A DNA stretch of 35,377 bases from Bradyrhizobium sp. CSS354 (GCF_029051725.1 NZ_JAACFU010000033.1:1-35377); one strand, 5' to 3'. Positions 7,612 to 16,092 are shown, counted from the first letter of the stretch. The notes: generated by a model from the letters alone, not told the origin. A program made the numbers and translations.

Positions 7612-7957
7612 AGTCCCACCCGATAACCGGCGGTCGCGGCCAATGTGTGAGGGGCGGCCGTAAGCTGCGCGTCGCTAAGACACAAACCGATGCGGTGCGA
7701 TGTGTCAAACGCTCATGTTTCCGCTTCGGGTCATCGGCGTCCGTTTGGCGCTCCGGTGCGAACTTCCGGTCTACCCCTGTGATATGATATAAAGCTGCAC
7801 CACGCCGACGGAAGCGATGGGCCATTTCCGGACTCATGAACCGAAACAATAAAGAGACGAAGCTTCTGGTTTTAACGAAACTGAGCAACCGCTCAATGGT
7901 TGACCTGACCAAGGACCTTGGATCATGCGCGGGGTACATTAGACGATGCTCGACGTA
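7612..7957. other. 346-bp gap, no gene
   Basis: No credible gene. It contains CCGGTCTACCCCTGTGATA (near 7768), which resembles CCGGTCTACCCTGATA near 11626 upstream of the adenylate cyclase, possibly a dispersed repeat family. No strong terminator for the YihY gene is visible; GC-rich inverted stretches at 7630-7665 may serve. Confidence 0.35.
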
Positions 7958-8320
7958 TCAGGTCATGCTGCCCGGGATGAAACAGCGGACACGAGGATGT
8001 CCATCGATGTAGTGCTTCCAGACCATCGTCCGTCCGGCGAGATTGGGTTGCTTGATGAGAGCGCCATCTGGCACGAGCACCCATTCGTCGTCGATGCGAA
8101 CGCGATATTGTCCGTGATCAGACTTCCAATTCGGTTCGGAGACGACGTAGGCGTCGGAATCCTCACAGCACTTCCCGAATTCGCCTTCCAGGCTCTCGAA
8201 CCATGGCTTCAGCGGAGAATTCGCGTAGCGCCCGTCATCTCGCGCAAGTGTCGCGGTCGGCAACAGCAGCAGTAGACAGATTGGAACCGACATGAACTTC
8301 ATCGCTCTGATCGCCAGCAT
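7958..8320 (-). CDS. secreted protein of a conserved rhizobial family
   Basis: 120 residues starting at the ATG at 8320, which has GAGGTGA six bases upstream. The signal peptide is MLAIRAMKFMSVPICLLLLL with a cut after TLA. The mature part reads RDDGRYANSPLKPWFESL, GKCCEDSDAYVVSEPNW, YRVRIDDEWVLVPDGAL, VWKHYIDGHPRVRCFIPG. The start RDDGRYANSPLKxWF, the CC pair, the (V/I)PD motif and the final RCFxPG are the pattern of a small exported family common in Bradyrhizobium, of unknown function. Three Cys residues suggest a disulphide. A later in-frame ATG exists at 8302. Confidence 0.7.
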   Translation of the reverse strand: MLAIRAMKFMSVPICLLLLLPTATLARDDGRYANSPLKPWFESLEGEFGKCCEDSDAYVVSEPNWKSDHGQYRVRIDDEWVLVPDGALIKQPNLAGRTMVWKHYIDGHPRVRCFIPGSMT

Positions 8321-8346
8321 TTTGTCACCTCGACCATCTCGGAAAG

Positions 8347-9042
8347 TCAGTTTCGACTCAGCGCCGCCGGCGTCATAGGCAAGGAGCGCAGGAACACGAA
8401 TCGGGAGGTCGTTGGTATTTCCGCGTCGGCGCGACCATCCTGGCCGATGAGAATGAGGCCCGCTCCCCCATTTGCCACGGTCAGGATGACCTCTTCACCA
8501 GTCCATGTTCGGATCGGGTTCATCCCGATGACGAGAAACTCGCCTACGGGCTGGTCCAGATATTGAATTCTAAGCTGCGGAGCGATTTCGGGCGGGGCTC
8601 GCCCGAAGCCTAGTTGCTGCGCGAGTTCGTAGATTTTCCGCAACGGCACCGTCTCACTCTTGAAGCCCAGGTCGGCCGCAGTGACTGTCAGAAGTGTTAC
8701 CGCCGTTCTGGTGCCGCTGAGGGTAAACGCAGGTCGAGCAAGAGCCTCCGCGGCCGAGTTACCGACGCCGCAACCAATCGCACTCAGCGCGGTGAGGAGA
8801 GCAAACGTATCCGGGAATGTGCCGATGCTGATCGTCTTCCATTCGGCAACATCCGAAACGGACGTGACTGGACCCATGCGTGTCGGAACAACGGGCGTTG
8901 CCTTGAGCACCAACTGCCTCTGCAACACATCACGCGCCGAGCATTGAGCGTGAGCGCGGTTCGCAGAGGCGAGAACGCATACGACCCAGACCAGGAGCCT
9001 CGCTGCAGCGGCCGCCCCCGTCAGCGCAACCTTCCGCCTCAT
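8347..9042 (-). CDS. exported protein of unknown function
   Basis: 231 residues beginning at an ATG with a strong GGGAGG upstream. It has a signal peptide (about residues 1-32, ending SANRAHA) and CSARDVLQRQLVLKATPVVP at the mature start. The rest is a mixed alpha/beta chain with TLSGTRTAVTLLTVTAADLG, LGFGRAPPEIAPQLRIQYLD and a C-terminal VFLRSLPMTPAALS. Two Cys residues are present. I recognise no family. The gene runs toward the exported gene at 7958, only 26 bases apart, so the two may be co-transcribed. Confidence 0.6.
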   Translation of the reverse strand: MRRKVALTGAAAAARLLVWVVCVLASANRAHAQCSARDVLQRQLVLKATPVVPTRMGPVTSVSDVAEWKTISIGTFPDTFALLTALSAIGCGVGNSAAEALARPAFTLSGTRTAVTLLTVTAADLGFKSETVPLRKIYELAQQLGFGRAPPEIAPQLRIQYLDQPVGEFLVIGMNPIRTWTGEEVILTVANGGAGLILIGQDGRADAEIPTTSRFVFLRSLPMTPAALSRN

Positions 9043-9123
9043 GATATCCTCCCTCGTGACGCGAGATCGGCAAGCAGTTCATACTGTTCAGCCGCGCACG
9101 AGGATGCACGGAGATCATGGGAA

Positions 9124-9138
9124 CCGCTTTACAAGCGG
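9124..9138 (+). promoter_or_regulatory. palindrome in divergent promoter, possible operator
   Basis: CCGCTT-TAC-AAGCGG is a perfect 6-bp inverted repeat midway between the divergent genes at 9042 and 9209. It is positioned like an operator, perhaps for the winged-helix protein it precedes. Function is inferred from position only. Confidence 0.3.
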
Positions 9139-9208
9139 CTTTCATTCTTCTTACCGTCTGCTTACATCGCAGCTCCGCGGGGTGCGATCGTACCGCAGGA
9201 GGACGCAC

Positions 9209-10771
9209 TTGCTTTACTCCTTTTCGGATTTCACGCTGGATACGGACCGGCGGGAACTGGGGCATGGAGCCGAGACGATCTCCGTTACTCCGCAGGTATT
9301 CGACCTGCTGAACTATTTGATCCGAAATCGTGAGCGCGTCGTCAGCAAAGACGACCTCATCAACTCCGTTTGGAACGGACGTATCGTTTCGGATGCCGCG
9401 CTGACGACCCGCGTGAACGCGGCTCGGACCGCAATCGGCGACACGGGCGACAAGCAGCGCCTAATAAAAACATTCCCGCGCAAAGGTTTCCGCTTCGTAG
9501 GTACAGTGCGGGAAACACAGAGGCTCGCAAGTGAGACGGGTAGCTCAGTCGAGCGAGCCGGCGACACGCCGCCCCGCCTATCCATCGTAGTGCTACCCTT
9601 CGCTAACCTGAGCGGTGATCGTGAGCAGGACTATTTCGTGGATGGTGTAACCGAGAGTTTGACCACGGACTTGTCGCGCATCGCTGGTTCATTTGTAATC
9701 GCACGGAACAGCGCCGTTTCATACAGGGCCAGAGCAGTCGATGTACGGCAAGTGGGCCGCGAATTAAACGTTCGCTACGTGCTCGAGGGCTCAGTGCAAT
9801 GCAGCGGCAGTCGGCTTCGGATGAACGTGCAGTTGATCGATGCTGAGAGCGGCCGGCATCTTTGGGCCGAGCGCTTCGAGAAGCCTGTCGTCGACTTGTT
9901 CGACATGCAGGACGAAATCATAGCGAGGCTCGCCAATACGTTAGGTGCCCAGCTCATCAAGGCTGAGGCGCGACGAGCCGAGCGTACGGTGCATCCCGAT
10001 GCGATGGACCTGTACTTCCAAGGCCGGGCCTGGTTGATGAAGGGGTTTAGCCTTGAATGCGTGACGCAAGCGCGAAGCTTCTTCGAACGCTCTCTAGAGT
10101 TCGACCCCGGCAACGTCGAAGCAATGATTGGCCTGGCAAGTGTTGATACGGCAGTTGCGACCAGCTTTACGACCGATGACGGGCCTGCGCGGCTTGCAGC
10201 GGCCGAGGCGATGGCGAATAGGGCATTGTCCATCAGACCAAACCGTACTTCGGCCCACTTGGCCCTGGGTTACGTCCAGATCTTTACGAACCGGGCCGCC
10301 CAAGGTATCCGCGAATTCGAGCATGCGTTGGCGCTGGATTCGAATAGGGCCAACGCTCATGCTGCCCTTGGCCTCGCCAAGTTCTGCATGGGTCGGGCTG
10401 CCGAGACCGAAGGCCATATACGCGAGGCTTTACGTCTCTCCCCTCGCGACTTTGAAGCCTACCAGTGGACGTGTTATGTGGGTGTGGCCAAGCTACAGCT
10501 TGGTTCGGACGTCGAAGCCGTCAGTTGGCTGCGACGAAGCACCGAGGCGAACCGCAACTTTCCTCTCGCTCATTTGTCGCTCGCCGCTGCGTTGGGCTTG
10601 ACCGGCGCGCTCGATGAGGCGCGAAATGCTGCAATAACGGGACTTGCGCTCAACTCGGGTTTCACCATCCGTCGCTTTCTTGCTGCTCAACAAAGCGACA
10701 ATCCGATTTACCTTGCTGGGGTCGAGCGCGCGTGTGAAGGCTTTCGCCTCGCTGGCGTGCCGGAAAGGTGA
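9209..10771 (+). CDS. winged-helix (OmpR/CadC-type) + TolB-like + TPR regulator
   Basis: The frame is open from 9041, but the TTG at 9209 has AGGAGG (9197-9202) six bases upstream and gives the family's usual first residues, so a 520-residue protein is called. Residues 1-98 are a Trans_reg_C winged helix (SFSDFTLDTDRREL, VTPQVFDLLNYLIRNRERVV, RVNAARTAIGD, IKTFPRKGFRFVG). Residues about 118-240 form a TolB-like N-terminal domain starting LSIVVLPFANLSGDREQDYF, and the rest are TPR repeats ending with a conserved SDNPIYLAGVERACEGFRLA. No membrane helix is seen, unlike E. coli CadC. It probably binds DNA and senses something through its TPR half. It is paralogous to the next large gene at 11766 from the TolB-like part onward. 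Confidence 0.85.
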   Translation: MLYSFSDFTLDTDRRELGHGAETISVTPQVFDLLNYLIRNRERVVSKDDLINSVWNGRIVSDAALTTRVNAARTAIGDTGDKQRLIKTFPRKGFRFVGTVRETQRLASETGSSVERAGDTPPRLSIVVLPFANLSGDREQDYFVDGVTESLTTDLSRIAGSFVIARNSAVSYRARAVDVRQVGRELNVRYVLEGSVQCSGSRLRMNVQLIDAESGRHLWAERFEKPVVDLFDMQDEIIARLANTLGAQLIKAEARRAERTVHPDAMDLYFQGRAWLMKGFSLECVTQARSFFERSLEFDPGNVEAMIGLASVDTAVATSFTTDDGPARLAAAEAMANRALSIRPNRTSAHLALGYVQIFTNRAAQGIREFEHALALDSNRANAHAALGLAKFCMGRAAETEGHIREALRLSPRDFEAYQWTCYVGVAKLQLGSDVEAVSWLRRSTEANRNFPLAHLSLAAALGLTGALDEARNAAITGLALNSGFTIRRFLAAQQSDNPIYLAGVERACEGFRLAGVPER

Positions 10772-11092
10772 TGGACGTTTCCGGTTAAAAACCGACTTCA
10801 GCGCGTTCCTGAGCTATGTCGGTTTTGGGTCCACAAGCGGCGGTACGCTGCCAGCTGGATCGTTGTCCGGTTTGCCTTTGAGAGCCGACATGACACGCGC
10901 TCAATGGACCTCCAGCAATCCGCTATTTGGTAGGCCGTTGACATCTCCAAGCGCGGCCCCGGCCCGCGCCCCGAACGAAGAAACCCGCTTAGGATGGTCG
11001 CGGGTTTTAGTTCTTGTGGCGCTGGCGTCACGAGCGACTGCTATTGTGCTTCGAAAGCTTGAAACGCCTGTCCTCCAAGCGGTCTCGCTTCC
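10772..11092. other. 321-bp gap with two hairpins
   Basis: No gene is credible. AAAACCGAC (10788-10796) pairs with GTCGGTTTT (10828-10836), a possible terminator of the upstream gene. A second hairpin lies at 10981-11008. Confidence 0.4.
10981..11010 (+). terminator. terminator-like hairpin
   Basis: AAACCCGC pairs with GCGGGTTT around a ten-base loop; the second arm runs into TTTTAG. The stem is flanked by A on one side and T on the other, so it could work in both directions: for the plus-strand regulator and for the minus-strand gene ending at 11093. Confidence 0.55.
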
Positions 11093-11379
11093 CTATTTCT
11101 TCGGCGCGGAGCCGTCCTTTAGGGAAGCATTGTAGTCGGCCTGCGAACTGTTGATGTTTGATTGATCGTTGGGTGTACTGCTTCCAGTTGTCGTTCCTGC
11201 CGTGCTGGTTGTCTCCCCGGGAGCATGAGAAGCCGAGCCAGGCTTGTCCTGATTGGCGACATAGCCAGATTCGCCGGAGTTACGGGTTTTTATGCCTTTG
11301 TCGCGCCCGTTTGCTGCGCGGCAGCGGGTACCGAAATGAGTGGCAACGCGGCAACAAATGCCAAGGAAAGCTTTCGCAT
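11093..11379 (-). pseudogene. frame-broken small exported protein
   Basis: The ATG at 11379 starts a perfect signal peptide, MRKLSLAFVAALPLISVPAA followed by AQQTG, but that frame stops at 11290. The conserved-looking remainder (NSGESGYVANQDKPGSASHA, then GSSTPNDQSNINSSQADYNA to the stop at 11093) is in the -1 frame. In the frame of the second half, the N terminus lacks any signal peptide. One missing base around 11292-11320 would restore an exported, Ser/Thr/Gly-rich protein of about 95 residues. So it is either a recent pseudogene, a sequence error, or much less likely a programmed shift. Confidence 0.65.
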
Positions 11380-11765
11380 GGCTGTTCTCCATCTAAACCC
11401 TGCCACTGCATCAACGTGCGCATCGCCGAACCTTTCCGCAAAACTGCTGAAAACTTGGACTGCAACGTTGACACGTTCAAACAGGGGACGACATGTCGCG
11501 TTAGCGTGCGGTACTCTTGGGCGATGTAACCGCCCTCAGTTTTTCACCGTGTCCTCGTGGGGATTCCGGGTAGACAGCCAGAAGGTTCTACTTAGCGCCG
11601 TTTCGGCTGATGCCAGCGCACTCCCGGTCTACCCTGATAACCAGACGCACTTTGTGAAGGGCGAGAAGTCGACATACCGAACCGCGCCCCTCATCACCGA
11701 ATCCCTTGGCACCTAGAGCTAAATGCGTAGACTGGGTCCGACCGAGCCAGGAGGGAGATTTGGCG

Positions 11766-13538
11766 ATGGAGCGGCCAAATCGAAGGCTGACAACGATCCT
11801 CGCGGCCGATGCAGTCGGCTACAGTCGGCTGGTGGCAGCTGACGAGGAAGGCACGCTCGAGCGCCTCCGGGCCGTCCGCAAGAACCTGATCGATCCTGTG
11901 ATCGCGACCCATCGCGGGCGCATAGTCAAAACGACTGGAGATGGCCTGCTGGCCGAGTTCGCCTCGGTTGTGGATGCAGTTCGTTCGGCGATCGAGATGC
12001 AAGGGGCCATGATCGAGAGCAATTCTGGCCTCGCACAGGATAAGCGCATCGAGTTTCGCATCGGCATCAATCTCGGAGACGTGGTCGTAGAAGACGATGG
12101 CGACCTTATGGGCGATGGCGTCAATGTAGCGGCAAGGTTAGAGGGTTTTGCTGAGCCCGGTGGCATTTGCCTGTCTAGTGCGGCCTATCACCAAGTGCGT
12201 GGCAAAATTGATATGGCCGCGCAAGATCTAGGTGAGCAGAACCTGAAGAACCTTGCCGAGCCGGTACGGGTCTACGCGCTGTCACCTCGAATTGCTGCAG
12301 CGGCGGCGCCGCACCCTGTCACACCGCGGCTTTCCATCGTTGTCCTGCCTTTCGTCAATCTCGGCGGCAGGAGCGAGGAGGACTATTTTGTCGATAGCGT
12401 GACCGAAAGCCTGACAACTGACCTGTCGCGCATTCCTGGCGCCTTCGTCATCGCACGCAACACAGCCTTCACCTTCAAAAACAAGCCGGCGGACGCGCGC
12501 GTGATCGGGCGCGAACTCGGAGTGCGTTACGTGATGGAAGGCAGCGTGCAAGGTGGCGGTGACCGCATTCGGGTGAACGCGCAGCTTATTGATACGGGAA
12601 CCGGTGCTCACCTGTGGGCCGAGCGTTTCGATAAGCCGCGCGCCGACATCTTCGACATGCAAGACGAGATCACCACGCGCCTCGCCCGGACCGTCGGTAT
12701 CGAGCTCGTTGCCGCAGAGGGCCGTCGCGCGGAGCGCGAACGACCGAACAATATGGATGCCGTGGACCTCGCCATGCGGGGATGGGCAATCCTCAACCAA
12801 CCCCTGTCGCTGCGCCGCGACCGCGCGGCATGTGACCTGTTCGATGCGGCGCTCCGGTTAGACGCTAGCAACGTCGAGGCGCTGGTTGGTCTCGCCTTCT
12901 ATCATGGCAACGAGCTTCGCACCTTCGCCTCGACCAATCGGGACGAACAGCTACGCATCGCCGAAGTGGCCATCAGCGAGGCACTGAGGCTTGCTCCAGG
13001 CAATGCCTTGGCCCATTTCGTTCACGCCAATCTCCTCCATGTCTCGGGCGCGACGGAACCCGCGCTGCGCGAACTTGAGTTCGCTATTGCCATGGATCCT
13101 AATCTGGCTTGGGCCCATGCTGATGCAGGCTTTCTGAAAGTACTGCTGGGTCGTGCTGAAGAAGCAGAAGCCGACCTCACAAATGCGATCCGGCTAAGCC
13201 CGCGCGACCCCGGGCTAGATCGCTGGTACGCCCTGCTCGGTATCGCCGACCTGTTCCTCGGTCGGCTGGACTCGGCCATGGACCGGCTGCGCAAGTCTGT
13301 CGGAATGAATCCAAACGTTGCCATGCCTTATTTCTTCCTCGCGACGTCATTGGCGCTCAACGGTCGCACCGCGGAGGCACGGGAGGCGCGGAACGCCGGC
13401 CTCCGGCTTGACCCGAACTTTACCATCGCCAGATTTCGCAATGAACGGCGCAGTGAAAACCCGACCTTTCTGAACCAGCGGGAGCGGATCTATGAGGGGC
13501 TAAGCTTGGCCGGAGTTCCGGAAGACAAGTTGAGTTGA
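11766..13538 (+). CDS. class III adenylate cyclase + TolB-like + TPR protein
   Basis: The ATG at 11766 follows AGGAGGGAGA by seven bases, giving 590 residues rather than the longer frame from 11706. Residues 8-185 are a class III adenylate/guanylate cyclase domain: ILAADAVGYSRL (metal Asp15), KTTGDGLLAEF (Asp59) and GDGVNVAARLEG (Asn120 and Arg124), so all core catalytic positions seem present. It is predicted to make cAMP from ATP in the cytosol; no membrane helix is seen. Residues about 205-340 are TolB-like (LSIVVLPFVNLGGRSEEDYF) and the rest are TPR repeats ending SENPTFLNQRERIYEGLSLA. Such cyclases occur in many copies in Bradyrhizobium. It lies downstream of a paralogue with a winged helix in place of the cyclase. 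Confidence 0.9.
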   Translation: MERPNRRLTTILAADAVGYSRLVAADEEGTLERLRAVRKNLIDPVIATHRGRIVKTTGDGLLAEFASVVDAVRSAIEMQGAMIESNSGLAQDKRIEFRIGINLGDVVVEDDGDLMGDGVNVAARLEGFAEPGGICLSSAAYHQVRGKIDMAAQDLGEQNLKNLAEPVRVYALSPRIAAAAAPHPVTPRLSIVVLPFVNLGGRSEEDYFVDSVTESLTTDLSRIPGAFVIARNTAFTFKNKPADARVIGRELGVRYVMEGSVQGGGDRIRVNAQLIDTGTGAHLWAERFDKPRADIFDMQDEITTRLARTVGIELVAAEGRRAERERPNNMDAVDLAMRGWAILNQPLSLRRDRAACDLFDAALRLDASNVEALVGLAFYHGNELRTFASTNRDEQLRIAEVAISEALRLAPGNALAHFVHANLLHVSGATEPALRELEFAIAMDPNLAWAHADAGFLKVLLGRAEEAEADLTNAIRLSPRDPGLDRWYALLGIADLFLGRLDSAMDRLRKSVGMNPNVAMPYFFLATSLALNGRTAEAREARNAGLRLDPNFTIARFRNERRSENPTFLNQRERIYEGLSLAGVPEDKLS

Positions 13539-13606
13539 AGCAAGGGCAAATGGCCTCTTGGACGATGCTGTTCCAGTTTGTCCGCGTCGTGGGCCGATGA
13601 AGCGGC

Positions 13607-13816
13607 TCAATGGCAGGGCTTCTTCACGCCTGCGTCTTCGATGATATGGCTGACATCCGGCTCTTCAATTCCCGCATCTATGTCCAGCGACCTGTTGCAG
13701 GCGCACGGATCACCGGCACCACACTGGCAGCCAAGCTCTTCGCTCCAGGCCCGGTCCGGGTGGTTCTCGCAGACGAAGCCTAAGCCGAAGCAGATGGGGC
13801 AGTTGGGATTGGTCAT
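13607..13816 (-). CDS. small Cys-rich putative metal-binding protein
   Basis: The likely start is the ATG at 13816, giving 69 residues. It begins MTNPNCPICFGLGFVCENHP, then WSEELGCQCGAGDPCACN, followed by an acidic tail (GIEEPDVSHIIEDAGVKKPC). The CPxCxGxGxVCENHPDRxW...GCQCGxGxPCxCN pattern is a short protein family seen in Bradyrhizobium and relatives. The seven Cys and one His in the first 40 residues suggest zinc or iron-sulphur binding, though no metal is established. No strong ribosome site precedes it, and a longer frame begins at 13855. Confidence 0.6.
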   Translation of the reverse strand: MTNPNCPICFGLGFVCENHPDRAWSEELGCQCGAGDPCACNRSLDIDAGIEEPDVSHIIEDAGVKKPCH

Positions 13817-13873
13817 GGCATGAAAAAGCGCGCGGCCTTGCTCCAAAGATCGCAAGCATACCGCGCGCCTCCG

Positions 13874-14200
13874 TTACGCCGCCAATTCTTTGCGAACAGC
13901 AGCCGCCGAATTGCCTACCTTGTCGACGGCCTTCTGCAGTTCGTCCCTGGAGACACCAAGCTCCTTGGTCCAATACTTGACCTCGAAGTCTTCGTGCATG
14001 TTGATCTTGCTACGGTCGCGCTGGTCCCGTTTGGTGAGATTGTCGCTCATGTTCCTCCTCCATCGCCTGACAAGCCGCTCATCGTCAAGAACGGCCAGCA
14101 GGTCATTGATCGTCTTCTCGCTGTCCCTCGGCCCAGGCTCGATATATCGAGCCAGGATGGCTTGGGCTTTTTTTACCGCTTGGGTTACGCGATCCGGCAT
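13874..14200 (-). CDS. DUF3606 protein fused to an upstream small protein
   Basis: The last 58 residues (from an ATG at 14050 with a strong GAGGAGGAAC ribosome site) are a DUF3606 protein: MSDNLTKRDQRDRSKINMHE, YWTKELGVSRDELQKAVDKV, NSAAAVRKELAA. The frame continues upstream without a stop to an ATG at 14200, adding about 50 residues (QAILARYIEPGPRDSEKTIN, LLAVLDDERLVRRWRR) that look like a second small rhizobial protein. Either the upstream gene lost its stop and now reads into DUF3606, with an internal start still making the short form, or a single fused protein is made. DUF3606 is a short helical domain with an unknown role, often stress-linked. Confidence 0.7.
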   Translation of the reverse strand: MPDRVTQAVKKAQAILARYIEPGPRDSEKTINDLLAVLDDERLVRRWRRNMSDNLTKRDQRDRSKINMHEDFEVKYWTKELGVSRDELQKAVDKVGNSAAAVRKELAA

Positions 14201-14569
14201 GCCGGTACTCCACTCACTGGCAAGGAGCGCCCGTAAGAAGGCTGTGTTCCCAAAAAGGGAGGCCTCCGGGAGGGCGGAGGCCGAGTCTGGGGAGGTTGCA
14301 TATAGTTGGAAAACTTGACCTGCTGCGCCCCGTTCCTACAGTTTCGCATGAAGCTGGGGGCTCCGCGCTGATCGCTTAATCTGCGTTATAGGTTTGCTTG
14401 AGCAGGAGCCCTGCTCTCGTCCCGGTAGGGAGGGTCCTGCCCTTGGCGAGCGCGAGCGGCATCAATAGAGCCCGTCTGTTGGATGTTGGCGCTTCAACGC
14501 CACCGCATCTGCATCGCTCACGCGGAGGCATCACCAGCCCGCATGCAGAGGGCGCCAAATGTACATGAG
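14201..14569. other. 369-bp gap with stress promoter
   Basis: No gene is credible. The stretch holds a GC hairpin near 14261-14281 (GCCTCCGGGAGGGCGGAGGC) and an EcfG-like promoter at 14312-14336 directed toward the DUF3606 gene. Confidence 0.4.
14312..14336 (-). promoter_or_regulatory. EcfG-type promoter for the DUF3606 gene
   Basis: On the minus strand: GGAAC (14336-14332), 16 bases, AGTT (14315-14312). It lies 112 bases before the ATG at 14200. The -35 is exact and the -10 matches at three of four bases. Confidence 0.4.
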
Positions 14570-15493
14570 TTATTTCTTGGACAAACCTTTGAACGAGCTG
14601 GCCCGCAGCAAGCCTTCAGAGGTGATGTCCCGGTATTCGATGTCGGCGTAGAACTTTGGCTCGACCCATGTCGCCTTCGGTTTCTTGACCGGCTTCGTGA
14701 GCTTTTGCTTCGGGCTGACGACCGTATCGAGAGCCTTGCGGATCTCCGCCGATTTCGTCCGGCTCCAGCCCGTCCCGACCTTCCCCATGTAGCGCAGTTC
14801 CTTCCCTTCCTGCTTGCCGAGGTAGAGCGCGGCGACGCCGGACGGGTCCTTGACGAAACCAACGACGGGGAATTTCTCGCGCTGGACGGTCTTGATCTTC
14901 TGCCAGGCCTCGACCCGATCCGACCGGTACGGCGCGTCAACCCGCTTGGAGACGATACCCTCGTAGTTCAACTTGCTCGCCGCCTCGAACAGCACCTGCC
15001 CGTCACCTTCATGGTGCTCACTGTAGAAGATGGGGGCTTCCAGCCCGTTCTCGTCTATCAGCTGCTTCAGCAGCTCCTTGCGGGCAAGCTGAGCCATTCT
15101 GCGAAGGTCCTTGCCGTCCAGCCACAGGAGATCGAAGGCGAAGTACTGCAGGCGGTCCTGGTCGCCCCTGCCAAGGTCTGCCTGGAGTTCGGAGAAGTTG
15201 GTTCGCTCTTCATGGATGACGACCACCTCGCCGTCGACGATCGCCTGACCCGGGATATCGAAGGCGCCGGCAATGACCGAGAAACGGTTGACCCAGTTGT
15301 GGCCGTTACGGGTAAAGGCCTTCCGGTCGTCGCCGTCGATGTGAAGCTGGATGCGGTAGCCGTCGTATTTGACTTCGTGAATCCACTGAGCCCCCGAAGG
15401 CGCTTTCATCTTCAAGGTCGCCAGCTGGGGGCTGATAAAGCCCGGCATGGCAGCTTGCGGCTTCTTGGCCGGTGCCCGGATACGCTTTGCCAC
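14570..15493 (-). CDS. ATP-dependent DNA ligase, LigD ligase-domain type
   Basis: 307 residues. Motif I is HEVKYDGYR with the AMP-accepting Lys42; motif III is YFAFDLLWLDG; motif IV is NYEGIVSKR; motif V is EAWQKIKT. After the adenylation domain an OB-fold follows (FPVVGFVKDPSGVAALYLGK, MGKVGTGWSR, KFYADIEYRDITSEGLLRAS). This is the ligase module of LigD from bacterial non-homologous end joining, without the polymerase and phosphoesterase modules. It would seal breaks in DNA using ATP. No Ku gene is visible in the window, so the partner must be elsewhere. An EcfG-like promoter lies 70 bases upstream, which suits a stress-induced repair enzyme. Confidence 0.92.
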   Translation of the reverse strand: MAKRIRAPAKKPQAAMPGFISPQLATLKMKAPSGAQWIHEVKYDGYRIQLHIDGDDRKAFTRNGHNWVNRFSVIAGAFDIPGQAIVDGEVVVIHEERTNFSELQADLGRGDQDRLQYFAFDLLWLDGKDLRRMAQLARKELLKQLIDENGLEAPIFYSEHHEGDGQVLFEAASKLNYEGIVSKRVDAPYRSDRVEAWQKIKTVQREKFPVVGFVKDPSGVAALYLGKQEGKELRYMGKVGTGWSRTKSAEIRKALDTVVSPKQKLTKPVKKPKATWVEPKFYADIEYRDITSEGLLRASSFKGLSKK

Positions 15494-15807
15494 TAACGCA
15501 ACTCACAAAAAGCCCGCCGCCGGTGTTGGGGAGCCGACGACGGGGCAGTCTACCTACTCTCCAACCGCGGAGCCGAAGCAGCGTTCCCGGGCGTTCTCTC
15601 ATACAACCGCAATCGCGATTCCAGGTTGTATTTTCAACGTCAACGAGAACGGCAGCCGAACAGGAAGCGAACGCGGTGTGATAATTCCTTCTCAGTACCG
15701 CCGCACGCTGCGGCGCGCCCGGGCCGGCGGGAGATCAGTACCGACAACACAGGTCGGCTTGGCGGGAGTTTGCTTGCACCAATGATTGGCCGCTGAGATG
15801 ATGCGGA
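15494..15807. other. 314-bp gap, no gene
   Basis: Contains the EcfG-like promoter for the ligase and a GC-rich inverted stretch (CGCCGCACGCTGCGGCGCG, 15700-15718). No credible gene. Confidence 0.4.
15563..15587 (-). promoter_or_regulatory. EcfG-type promoter for the ligase gene
   Basis: On the minus strand: GGAAC (15587-15583), 16 bases, GGTT (15566-15563). The -35 is exact and the -10 matches three of four. The ATG at 15493 follows 70 bases later. Confidence 0.4.
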
Positions 15808-16041
15808 ATGTCAAAAGCTATGGAGTTGATTGTCGCAGGTTATGTGAGGGGCAAGGATCGACGCGCTCTGGCAGAATTGCTCGCGCATCGGCGCAAGATG
15901 CTGGGCGAGCTGCAGGCCATCTCGGGTATCGACCCGGTGAACGCCATTCGAGCCGTTCAGGACGAACTTGTTATCATCGAAGCCGGCCTGGAAGAGCTTA
16001 AGCCGCCGCCCGGATCATTGCCCGAGAACGAGTGGAACTAG
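15808..16041 (+). CDS. small helical protein, unknown
   Basis: 77 residues from the ATG at 15808; a second ATG at 15820 would give 73. It is helical and mildly basic, then acidic: ELIVAGYVRGKDRRALAELL, AHRRKMLGELQAISGI, AVQDELVIIEAGLEEL, and ends in a Pro-rich tail (KPPPGSLPENEWN). It probably forms two packed helices. No named family is recognised. It is convergent with the acyltransferase gene, whose stop is 52 bases beyond. Confidence 0.6.
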   Translation: MSKAMELIVAGYVRGKDRRALAELLAHRRKMLGELQAISGIDPVNAIRAVQDELVIIEAGLEELKPPPGSLPENEWN

Positions 16042-16092
16042 GCAGCCGGCTCCGAGCACGACATAGTTCAACGACGGCGAATTTGCTGCCGG

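Noticed and set aside
14483..15496. Long plus-strand frame (337 codons) opposite the ligase gene
   Set aside because: It is antisense to a complete ligase with all motifs; high GC makes such shadow frames common.
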